A stretch of 13,340 nucleotides of DNA, taken from positions 1 through 13,340 of the forward strand of contig CAJTUG010000022.1 in the NCBI GenBank assembly GCA_910579605.1, read 5' to 3'. Below are positions 1-6,252 of the stretch, one piece after another. Made by a program: the position numbers and the translations under genes. A model generated the notes under the pieces. It searched no databases, was not told the DNA's origin, and worked only from the letters and a program-made list of their open reading frames with translations. Each line of letters begins with the position of its first letter. The stretch's first letter is position 1. This DNA comes from an uncultured Muribaculaceae bacterium (lineage in GTDB: Bacteria > Bacteroidota > Bacteroidia > Bacteroidales > Muribaculaceae).

Positions 1-1243
1 AGCCGTTTTCGTAGCGCTTAGCCCTTAATATTTTTGCAAGACGGTCCAAAAGCAAAATTTCATCGGCATAATCGCCTTTCCCTGTTTCTATAACGTCTTG
101 AGCCTCTTCGTAGGTGAAACGTCGGTTTGAACGTATAACGGTTTTTACAATCCGCGACTTAAGAACCTGAGCTTTGTCGTCCATCTCGAAAACGCATGAG
201 AACGTGAGTTTCTCTTCATTTGGTCGGAGAGAACAAATACCATTACTTAAGTGCTCCGGAAGCATTGGCACAACCCTGTCTACAAGATAGACGCTCGTTG
301 CACGGTCGCGCGCCTCACGGTCAAGTGCTGTATCGGGCTGCACATAATGTGTGACATCGGCAATGTGCACCCCTATTTCATAGTTCCCGTTAGGCAAGCG
401 TCTTACAGAAAGAGCATCGTCGAAATCTTTTGCATCACGAGGGTCTATCGTAAAGGTCACGGCGTCTCTCATATCTTCCCTTGCAGATATCACTTCTGGC
501 GTTATTCCGGCATCAATTTTCTCCGCGGCTTTCTCCACAGCTTCGGGATAGCGGTATGGCAAACCGAATTCGGCCAAAATGGCATGCTGTTCTGCTGTGT
601 TTTCACCGGCTACACCAAGAATATCGACAACCTCACCTTGAGGATTCTTTGCCTCGTCGGGCCAATTGGTAATCCTCACTATTGCCTTGTCGCCGTTTTT
701 TCCGCCTTTGAGCTTAGTTCGAGGAATATAGATATCTGTAGCCAGATACTTTGAATCTGTGAGCAGATAAGAAAGGTGCTTCTCTACTTTTAGTGTACCG
801 ATAAACGTCTGATCCTTATGCTCTAAAATCTCCACGACCTCGGCCTCCGGTTCTTTTCCTTTCACACGCGCTGCAATGTTAACAAGCACACGGTCGCCAT
901 TGAGTGCATGCATGGAATTACGCTCGGCTATGAAAATCTCTTCGCCGTCTTCTTCGGTTATAACACTGTTCTTACCATTGGAACGACGAGAAAAAATTCC
1001 TTCTGCAGTTACAGAGCGTACAGGAGCTTTATATTTTCCTGGCGCCGTCTCTATTATTTTTCCATCAAATGCAAGCTCAGCCAGATAAATGGCCACGCTT
1101 CTTTGAGCCGCAGGATTATCGGCTCCTATGGCAGCAGATACCTGTTTATAATTAAATGTGTTGTTTTGCTGCTTAGTTATATAATATTCAACATCTGCTT
1201 TAAGTTGGCGAGATGTTTTTTTTGTCTGTTTTTTCTTTGACAT
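1..1243 (-). CDS. rnr: Ribonuclease R, N-terminal two thirds (cut by left window edge)
   Basis: RNase R is a processive 3'-to-5' exoribonuclease of the RNB (RNase II) family that degrades structured RNA in the cytoplasm. My translation from ATG 1243 starts MSKKKQTKKTSRQLKADVEY, a basic N-terminus, then a winged-helix-like region and cold-shock (OB) domains over roughly residues 70-240. The RNB catalytic signature TIDPRDAKDFDDA lies at about residues 265-277, with the acidic metal ligands D267, D273, D275 and D276. It is followed by IGVHIADVTHYV and by VYLVDRVVPMLPEHLSNG, both typical of the family. About 414 codons are visible. The rest of RNB and the S1 domain would lie left of the window. 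The gene follows gyrB by about 100 bases on the same strand, beyond a strong hairpin. No clear TAnnTTTG box sits in that gap, so it may depend on read-through or a weak promoter. No frameshift is seen. The family assignment is secure. Confidence 0.95.
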   Translation of the reverse strand, partial: MSKKKQTKKTSRQLKADVEYYITKQQNNTFNYKQVSAAIGADNPAAQRSVAIYLAELAFDGKIIETAPGKYKAPVRSVTAEGIFSRRSNGKNSVITEEDGEEIFIAERNSMHALNGDRVLVNIAARVKGKEPEAEVVEILEHKDQTFIGTLKVEKHLSYLLTDSKYLATDIYIPRTKLKGGKNGDKAIVRITNWPDEAKNPQGEVVDILGVAGENTAEQHAILAEFGLPYRYPEAVEKAAEKIDAGITPEVISAREDMRDAVTFTIDPRDAKDFDDALSVRRLPNGNYEIGVHIADVTHYVQPDTALDREARDRATSVYLVDRVVPMLPEHLSNGICSLRPNEEKLTFSCVFEMDDKAQVLKSRIVKTVIRSNRRFTYEEAQDVIETGKGDYADEILLLDRLAKILRAKRYENG

Positions 1244-1298
1244 ACCGGGGATAATTAGTAGTGAAAATTGTGATGAAAGCCCGGAGACTATAATAAAA

Positions 1299-1337
1299 AA
1301 CTCCGGGAGCTTTACAATATATAACGCTCCCGGAGTT
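1299..1337 (-). terminator. Rho-independent terminator after gyrB
   Basis: A perfect 12-bp inverted repeat (arms 1299-1310 and 1326-1337, sequence AACTCCGGGAGC on one side) encloses a 15-base loop. It starts 8 bases past the gyrB stop codon. On the minus strand the stem runs directly into TTTTTTATTATAG, a good U-tract for gyrB transcripts. A further partial copy of the arm, CTCCGGG on the minus strand at 1280-1286, lies just beyond the U-tract and could pair with the second arm over 7 bp. Confidence 0.85.
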
Positions 1338-1345
1338 ATAATCGT

Positions 1346-3277
1346 TTACGCGTCGATGTTGGCGTAAGTTGCGTTTGCTTCAATAAAATCGCGGCGCGGG
1401 CCTACATCTTCGCCCATCAGCATGGAGAATACTCGGTCGGCTTCGGCAGCATCGCTTATATTAACCTGCTTGAGGATTCGGTGTTCGGGCGACATAGTGG
1501 TGTGGTGCAATTCTTCGGCACTCATTTCGCCAAGACCTTTATATCGCTGAATGGATGTCTTTTCGCCGAAACGGGCAATGAATTGCTGAACTTGGGTATC
1601 GTTCCAACAATACTCCTCGTTTTTGCCGTTTTTACACTTGTAGAGAGGCGGCGTGGCCAAATACAGATATCCGTTTTCTATTATCGGGCGCATACGGCGG
1701 AAGAAGAAAGTCATAAGCAAAGTGGCAATGTGAGCACCATCTACATCGGCATCGGTCATGATTATGATTTTGTGATATGCCAATTTAGAAATATTCGGAG
1801 CTTTTGGATCTTCATCCGTACCTATAGTAACCCTAAGAGCACGGAATAGACTCGTGATTTCCTGGCTTTCAAAAACACGGTGTTCAAGTGCCTTCTCCAC
1901 ATTCAAAATCTTTCCGCGTAAAGGAAGTACGGCCTGGAACTGGCGGTCTCGGGCCTGCTTAGCAGTACCGCCTGCCGAGTCTCCTTCGACAAGGAACAAT
2001 TCGCAATCTTCTGCTGTGCGGCTTGAGCAATCGGTGAGCTTGCCAGGTAGTCCGCCGCCTACAAGAGGTGATTTGCGAAGCACTTTCTGGCGAGCATCCA
2101 AGGCAGCCTTTCGTGCCTGTGCGGCAAGAATCACTTTTTCAACTATCGTCTTTGCTTCCTTGGGATGCTCTTCAAGGTAATATTTAAGAGCTTCTCCAAC
2201 TGCCGAGGATACAGCACCCATAACCTCGCTATTACCGAGTTTGGTTTTAGTCTGGCCCTCAAACTGCGGCTCCATGACTTTTACCGAAATAACGGCAGTG
2301 AGGCCATCGCGGAAATCGTCGCCGGCTATTTCAACTTTGCAATTCTTGAGCAAGTTGTTGTCTTCGGCATATTTCTTGAGGGTAGTTGTCAAACCACGTC
2401 GGAAGCCTGCAAGGTGTGTGCCTCCCTCAATTGTATTGATATTGTTGACAAACGAATAGAGGTTCTCGTTGGATGTGGTGTTATAAGTGAGTGCAACCTC
2501 CACTGGGATTCCCGAGCGCTCAGTATTGAGGTGGATAACATCGTTTATGAGAGATTCCTTGTTGGAGTCTATGTATTCCACAAATTCACGAAGACCGTTT
2601 TTGCTGAAGAAAGTTTCGGAACGCGGATTGCCTTCTGCATCAAGCTGGCGTTTATCTGTGAGACGCAGAGTAATACCGGCATTAAGATAAGCAAGATCTC
2701 GCAATCGGTTGGCAAGAATGGAATAATCGTAAACGGTAGTCGTAAATATAGAACCGTCGGGTTTGAAAATAATCGTAGTTCCTGTGGTATCCGATTCGCC
2801 CACAATATTGAGTGTGGATGTGGGCTTACCGCAACTGAATTCCTGGGCGTAGATTTTACCGTTCCTGCGGACTTCAGCGCGCAGGTATGTAGACAAGGCG
2901 TTTACGCATGAAACACCAACGCCATGGAGGCCGCCGGAAACTTTATATGATCCTTTATCAAATTTACCACCGGCATGAAGGACCGTCAAAACGACCTCAA
3001 GTGCACTTTTGTGCTCTTTCTCGTGCATATCCACAGGGATACCACGTCCATCGTCTACGACAGTGATGGAATTATCTTCGTTTATGGTCACTTCTATATC
3101 GGATGCAAAACCTGCAAGGGCTTCGTCGATCGAGTTGTCCACAACCTCATATACAAGGTGATGGAGACCTTTTTCCGAGATGTCACCTATATACATGGCC
3201 GGACGCTTGCGCACAGCTTCAAGGCCTTCGAGCACTTGAATATTACTGGCGCTATATTCCTCTTTTTCTTCTATCAT
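1346..3277 (-). CDS. gyrB: DNA gyrase subunit B
   Basis: This is the ATPase subunit of DNA gyrase, which with GyrA introduces negative supercoils. The 643-residue protein is complete. The GHKL ATPase domain (about 1-225) shows EVVDNSIDEALAG with the general base E44 and Mg-binding N48, DDGRGIP at 75-81, and the lid GGLHGVGVSCVNALS at 115-129. The transducer domain carries QTKTKLGN (342-349), whose K344 contacts ATP. The Toprim domain has EGDSAGG (431-437) with E431, and DADVDG with D509, D511 and D513. The C-terminal tail has QRYKGLGEMSAEEL. The short length fits the form without the extra Toprim insert of enterobacterial GyrB. I call it GyrB rather than ParE from the N-terminal YSASNIQVLEGLEAVRKRPA and overall GyrB-like motifs. 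The paralogue is not here to compare. It has its own promoter at 3310-3317 and a terminator just after the stop. The start ATG at 3277 gives the usual N-terminus. Confidence 0.96.
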   Translation of the reverse strand: MIEEKEEYSASNIQVLEGLEAVRKRPAMYIGDISEKGLHHLVYEVVDNSIDEALAGFASDIEVTINEDNSITVVDDGRGIPVDMHEKEHKSALEVVLTVLHAGGKFDKGSYKVSGGLHGVGVSCVNALSTYLRAEVRRNGKIYAQEFSCGKPTSTLNIVGESDTTGTTIIFKPDGSIFTTTVYDYSILANRLRDLAYLNAGITLRLTDKRQLDAEGNPRSETFFSKNGLREFVEYIDSNKESLINDVIHLNTERSGIPVEVALTYNTTSNENLYSFVNNINTIEGGTHLAGFRRGLTTTLKKYAEDNNLLKNCKVEIAGDDFRDGLTAVISVKVMEPQFEGQTKTKLGNSEVMGAVSSAVGEALKYYLEEHPKEAKTIVEKVILAAQARKAALDARQKVLRKSPLVGGGLPGKLTDCSSRTAEDCELFLVEGDSAGGTAKQARDRQFQAVLPLRGKILNVEKALEHRVFESQEITSLFRALRVTIGTDEDPKAPNISKLAYHKIIIMTDADVDGAHIATLLMTFFFRRMRPIIENGYLYLATPPLYKCKNGKNEEYCWNDTQVQQFIARFGEKTSIQRYKGLGEMSAEELHHTTMSPEHRILKQVNISDAAEADRVFSMLMGEDVGPRRDFIEANATYANIDA

Positions 3278-3309
3278 TTTTGATTATATTCTATCTTATT
3301 TTCAGAATA

Positions 3310-3317
3310 CAAAGTTA
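3310..3317 (-). promoter_or_regulatory. gyrB promoter, Bacteroidetes -7 element
   Basis: The minus strand reads TAACTTTG, an exact match to the Bacteroidetes -7 consensus TAnnTTTG, 32 bases upstream of the gyrB ATG. That implies a leader of roughly 25 bases. The -33 element is weak: TTGC/CTTG about 19-20 bases further upstream, inside a direct repeat at 3337-3354. Confidence 0.7.
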
Positions 3318-3336
3318 ATAAAAAAAGGCCAAATAA

Positions 3337-3354
3337 GCAAGCCTGCGCAAGCCT
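3337..3354. repeat. 10-bp-period direct repeat at the gyrB -33 region
   Basis: The octamer GCAAGCCT occurs at 3337-3344 and again at 3347-3354, one helical turn apart. The repeat covers the expected -33 position of the gyrB promoter and the bases just upstream. It could be an operator or activator half-site pair. It is too short to exclude chance. Confidence 0.4.
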
Positions 3355-3387
3355 AAAAACTGCTAAAAAAGTCTATGTGCTCAAAAT

Positions 3388-3421
3388 ACTTGCGCCCGGA
3401 CTTTTGCAGCCGGGCGCAAGT
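3388..3421 (-). terminator. Terminator after the MFS permease gene
   Basis: A perfect 12-bp GC-rich inverted repeat (arms 3388-3399 and 3410-3421, ACTTGCGCCCGG and its complement) encloses a 10-base loop. On the minus strand it follows the permease stop codon at 3445 by 23 bases and runs into ATTTTGAG. The U-tract is short, but position and stem strength support termination. Confidence 0.75.
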
Positions 3422-3444
3422 GTGTTTAAATATCTGTCAAGTTG

Positions 3445-4935
3445 TTATTCCTCTGCCGATTCCATTTCAGCTTCAACAGCAGAAACAGGAGTCTTGATAT
3501 TGGGTTCTTCAAGACCGAAGCCTTTGCGCTTGTTCAAATTCTTGAGATAAAATGCGAAAATCAAAGCCAAAACTCCGAATCCTGCAAATATAACCATGGG
3601 AATGGTGTAGTCATAGGGGATGAAGACATCGGGATCTTCAACTCCTGCAGCTTTTGCTGCTTCTATTGCTTTCTGAGCCGCAATGACAGCGGGATTATCG
3701 GCATTTACAGAATCCAACACCGAACCGATAAGAACCGGGACAAGACACAAACCGATATTCTGAACCCAGAAAATGAGGCAATAAGCGCTACCGAGAACTT
3801 TTTCGGGAATAATTTTCGGCACTGAGGGCCACAATGCAGCAGGGACAAGCGCAAACGAGATTCCAAGCACAACAATAGTGGCATATGCTAATATTTCGCT
3901 GTGGGTTGCAGGCAACAGGAATGCGAAAATCAGATGGCACACAATCAAGAGCAACGCACCCCAGATTAGCATAGAAGCAGCCTTACCTTTGCGATCCACA
4001 TAATTGCCAAGGAATATAGTCACCGCAGCCGCTCCGATAGGGAACCAACGGAAAATATCAGATGCCTGTGTGGGTGTGATACCTTCAAGGTTGCACTGCA
4101 ACATCTCGGCACCATATGCCTGGAACGGGAAAATCGCAGAATAATAAAGGACGCAAAGCAAGGCCACAACCCAAAATACCTGGCTGGAGAATATATTTTT
4201 TATATCCGAAGCCTTGAATTCTTCTTCGGGATCCGCATCTACGCCCGATTTTCCTGTCTCTTTATCAAGTTTAGTATCCATTACGCTGAACACGCAATAG
4301 CAAATCAAACCAATGAGCAAAAGAACAGTGCAGAAAGCAACCGGAGCAACAACAGTGCCATAACTTGCGGCAATATAAGGAGAAATAGAGAAGATAGCAA
4401 ACACGCCGATACGCGCAATTGCCATCTCAAGACCCATGGCCAGAGCCATCTCCTTGCCTTTAAACCATTTTGCGAGAGCTTTTGACACTGTCGTCCCGGC
4501 CATTTCGCAGCCGCAACCGAAAATCATGAAACCCAACGATGCCATTTTTGCACTTGCAGGGAGGGCTGGCCACCACGAATCAAGCCATCCGGCAAAACCC
4601 GTACCGGCAAAATATTCGCTTATGCCATACAACTTAATACTCGCTCCCACAAACATCAACGAGGCAGATAAAATACCGGTAAAACGTATTCCCATCTTAT
4701 CGAGAATAAAACCGGCTATAATAAGAAATCCGCAGACATTAAGAATATACTCCGAAGCACGATATGTGCCATAGGCCGTAGAGCTCCACCCGAGCTGAGG
4801 GGTCAAGAGGCTCTTGATCGGAGCCATTACATCAACAAACATGTAGGCAAAAAACATCATAGATGCCACAAGGACAAGAGCTGTCCATCGAGCCCACGCT
4901 TTGTCGTTCAACGCAGTTTGAATTTTTTCTTTCAT
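3445..4935 (-). CDS. MFS permease, MFSD1-like
   Basis: This is a major facilitator superfamily transporter of the inner membrane, with about 12 hydrophobic segments in 496 residues. A hydrophilic loop rich in D, E and K (about 219-247) separates the two six-helix halves, and the C-terminal tail is acidic. WFKGKEMALAMGLEMAIARIG (157-177) and LWPSVPKIIPEKVLGSAYC with VQNIGL (369-396) resemble the conserved blocks of the MFSD1 branch. Animal MFSD1 exports dipeptides from lysosomes, but the bacterial substrate is unknown. An acidic DVMAP in the first helix fits a proton-coupled carrier. I chose ATG 4935 because a longer reading frame from 5031 would begin upstream of the promoter at 4966-4973 and add a non-family N-terminus. 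The gene diverges from the PerM-like gene at 5023, which suggests shared control. The superfamily call is firm, and the MFSD1 likeness is from memory of motifs. Confidence 0.85.
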   Translation of the reverse strand: MKEKIQTALNDKAWARWTALVLVASMMFFAYMFVDVMAPIKSLLTPQLGWSSTAYGTYRASEYILNVCGFLIIAGFILDKMGIRFTGILSASLMFVGASIKLYGISEYFAGTGFAGWLDSWWPALPASAKMASLGFMIFGCGCEMAGTTVSKALAKWFKGKEMALAMGLEMAIARIGVFAIFSISPYIAASYGTVVAPVAFCTVLLLIGLICYCVFSVMDTKLDKETGKSGVDADPEEEFKASDIKNIFSSQVFWVVALLCVLYYSAIFPFQAYGAEMLQCNLEGITPTQASDIFRWFPIGAAAVTIFLGNYVDRKGKAASMLIWGALLLIVCHLIFAFLLPATHSEILAYATIVVLGISFALVPAALWPSVPKIIPEKVLGSAYCLIFWVQNIGLCLVPVLIGSVLDSVNADNPAVIAAQKAIEAAKAAGVEDPDVFIPYDYTIPMVIFAGFGVLALIFAFYLKNLNKRKGFGLEEPNIKTPVSAVEAEMESAEE

Positions 4936-4965
4936 CAGATGTAGTAATGTTGGTTTATTTTGACG

Positions 4966-4973
4966 CAAAATTA
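4966..4973 (-). promoter_or_regulatory. MFS permease promoter, -7 element
   Basis: The minus strand reads TAATTTTG, matching TAnnTTTG, 31 bases upstream of the ATG at 4935. A near-consensus -33 box, TTTC, lies 19 bases further upstream (4993-4996). The first bases of the box are the end of the palindrome at 4971-4988. Confidence 0.7.
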
Positions 4974-4988
4974 CAGAATTTTCTGTAA
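4971..4988. promoter_or_regulatory. 18-bp palindrome shared by two divergent promoters
   Basis: TTACAGAATTTTCTGTAA is a perfect inverted repeat with 8-bp arms and a 2-base centre. Its two outer TAA ends are the first bases of the divergent -7 boxes, TAATTTTG (minus) and TAACTTTG (plus). A dimeric regulator bound here would cover both promoters. No regulator gene is adjacent, so its identity is unknown. It may alternatively just reflect the symmetry of the promoter pair. Confidence 0.55.
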
Positions 4989-4993
4989 CTTTG
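4986..4993 (+). promoter_or_regulatory. PerM-like gene promoter, -7 element
   Basis: TAACTTTG is an exact TAnnTTTG match 29 bases upstream of ATG 5023. A candidate -33 TTTG is at 4959-4962, with a 23-base spacing that is slightly longer than usual. Confidence 0.7.
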
Positions 4994-5022
4994 AAAATTA
5001 TTTCAACACATCCAAGCAAGAA

Positions 5023-6180
5023 ATGAACCAAAATGCTATTACCGACCGCATTGAGCGGCCATTCACATTTGATCGCGTTGTAAGGCTTCTTATCGGTCTT
5101 GCATGCCTTTTGGCTATCCTATGGCTAATCGGCACTCTCAAATCGGTTCTGCTGCCGTTTTGCGTGGCTTGGCTAATAGCCTACCTGCTCGAACCATTCG
5201 TTCAATACAACAGACGGCTATTGGGATTGAAAAAGAGGTTTGTCCCAATTATGATGACTCTTTTTGAAACAATATTGGTTCTGGCAACAGTTGGGATTTT
5301 CATTGTCCCGTCGTTGATAAACGAAATGCACCAAGTTGCCCAATTCATTAGCCGGTATGCCGATGCCGGAAGCGACATTCCTTTCATACCCGCCTCGATC
5401 CACGAATTCCTCAAAGAAACAATAGATTTTGAGCAGATATCCAAAGAACTCACTCGACAAGACATTAAATCAATCTTAGACATGGCCGGTTCTTTCATTG
5501 CAAGCGGATATGATTTGGCCATGGGGATCTTCAATTGGTTTTTGGTACTACTGTATGTGGTTTTCATAATGTTGGACTACGAACGTCTTCTCCGCGGATT
5601 CAAGCACCTGGTACCTCCCAAATACAGGCCAACGGTCCTTTCTATTTCCAACGACGTCAAAAGCTCCATGAACCATTATTTCCGTGGCCAGGCTCTCGTG
5701 GCTTTATGTGTGGGAGTTTTGTTTTGCATTGGTTTCAGCATAATACATATGCCAATGGCAATAGTCCTCGGATTATTTATAGGTCTGCTCAACATGGTAC
5801 CATATCTCCAGCTAATATCGCTCTTGCCAACCACTCTGCTATGCTTAGTGGTTTCGGCCGACTCACAAATAGATTTTTGGAATATATGGTGGTCGTGTAT
5901 GGCCGTATACATAATAGTCCAACTTATCCAAGACCTGATACTTACACCCAAGATAATGGGTAAAGCCATGGGACTTAACCCCGCAATCATACTTTTATCT
6001 TTATCGATATGGGGGACTCTCTTGGGCTTCATAGGTCTGATAATAGCCCTACCGCTCACAACTCTCATTCTGGCTTATTACGAAACATATATCATATCAC
6101 GGGAAGACGGCGAAACTCCCGAAGAAAAAGACAAAGACGCAGAAATACTAAATAACATCACCCACGGATCAGGAGAATAG
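5023..6180 (+). CDS. AI-2E/PerM family membrane transporter
   Basis: This is a polytopic inner-membrane protein of the AI-2E (PerM, formerly UPF0118) family, 385 residues. Hydrophobic segments are visible near 19-38, 41-58, 75-98, 165-185, 223-245, 247-275, 288-305 and 320-352, which fits the eight-helix family plan. The soluble stretch at 100-160 lies between helices 3 and 4. Diagnostic motifs are GLLNMVPYLQ (254-263) and VQLIQDLILTPKIMGKAMGL (299-318), followed by IIALPLTT. The tail is charged. Family members have been linked to autoinducer-2 export (TqsA) or to Na+/H+ exchange, so the substrate cannot be read from sequence. An in-frame TTG at 4960 would lengthen the protein, but it lies upstream of the -7 box, so ATG 5023 is preferred. 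The gene diverges from the MFS permease and converges on the SulP gene. Confidence 0.9.
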   Translation: MNQNAITDRIERPFTFDRVVRLLIGLACLLAILWLIGTLKSVLLPFCVAWLIAYLLEPFVQYNRRLLGLKKRFVPIMMTLFETILVLATVGIFIVPSLINEMHQVAQFISRYADAGSDIPFIPASIHEFLKETIDFEQISKELTRQDIKSILDMAGSFIASGYDLAMGIFNWFLVLLYVVFIMLDYERLLRGFKHLVPPKYRPTVLSISNDVKSSMNHYFRGQALVALCVGVLFCIGFSIIHMPMAIVLGLFIGLLNMVPYLQLISLLPTTLLCLVVSADSQIDFWNIWWSCMAVYIIVQLIQDLILTPKIMGKAMGLNPAIILLSLSIWGTLLGFIGLIIALPLTTLILAYYETYIISREDGETPEEKDKDAEILNNITHGSGE

Positions 6181-6184
6181 ATGA

Positions 6185-6246
6185 AACATAAAGACAGCGC
6201 AGCCGCAAAGGGGAAAAACCAATGGCGGCTGCGCTGTCTTTGTGTT
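6185..6246. terminator. Bidirectional terminator between perM-like and sulP genes
   Basis: The hairpin has 17 perfect base pairs (6190-6206 with 6225-6241, AAAGACAGCGCAGCCGC and its complement), extended by a G-U and four more pairs to about 22 bp, with an 18-base loop. It fills the 72-base gap between two convergent genes. T-runs after the stem are modest on both strands (TTTGTGTT on plus, TTTATGTTT on minus). Confidence 0.8.
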
Positions 6247-6252
6247 GATATA

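Noticed and set aside
251..754. Rightward open frame of 167 codons
   Set aside because: It runs antisense to the clear RNase R reading frame, including its catalytic motif, and the translation has no family character.
2165..2911. Rightward open frame of 248 codons
   Set aside because: It is antisense to conserved gyrB sequence. Its length reflects gyrB codon composition, not coding.
1346..3277. Topoisomerase IV subunit ParE
   Set aside because: N-terminal motifs fit GyrB better. A direct comparison with the genome's parE would settle it.
4960..5022. TTG start for the PerM-like protein
   Set aside because: It lies upstream of the -7 box at 4986-4993 and adds no family-like sequence.
4936..5031. 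Longer N-terminus for the MFS permease
   Set aside because: The extension would span its own promoter and the divergent one. The protein from ATG 4935 has the normal family start.
5023..6180. Naming the protein an autoinducer-2 exporter
   Set aside because: The family name comes from one member. No quorum-sensing genes are nearby and substrates differ within the family.
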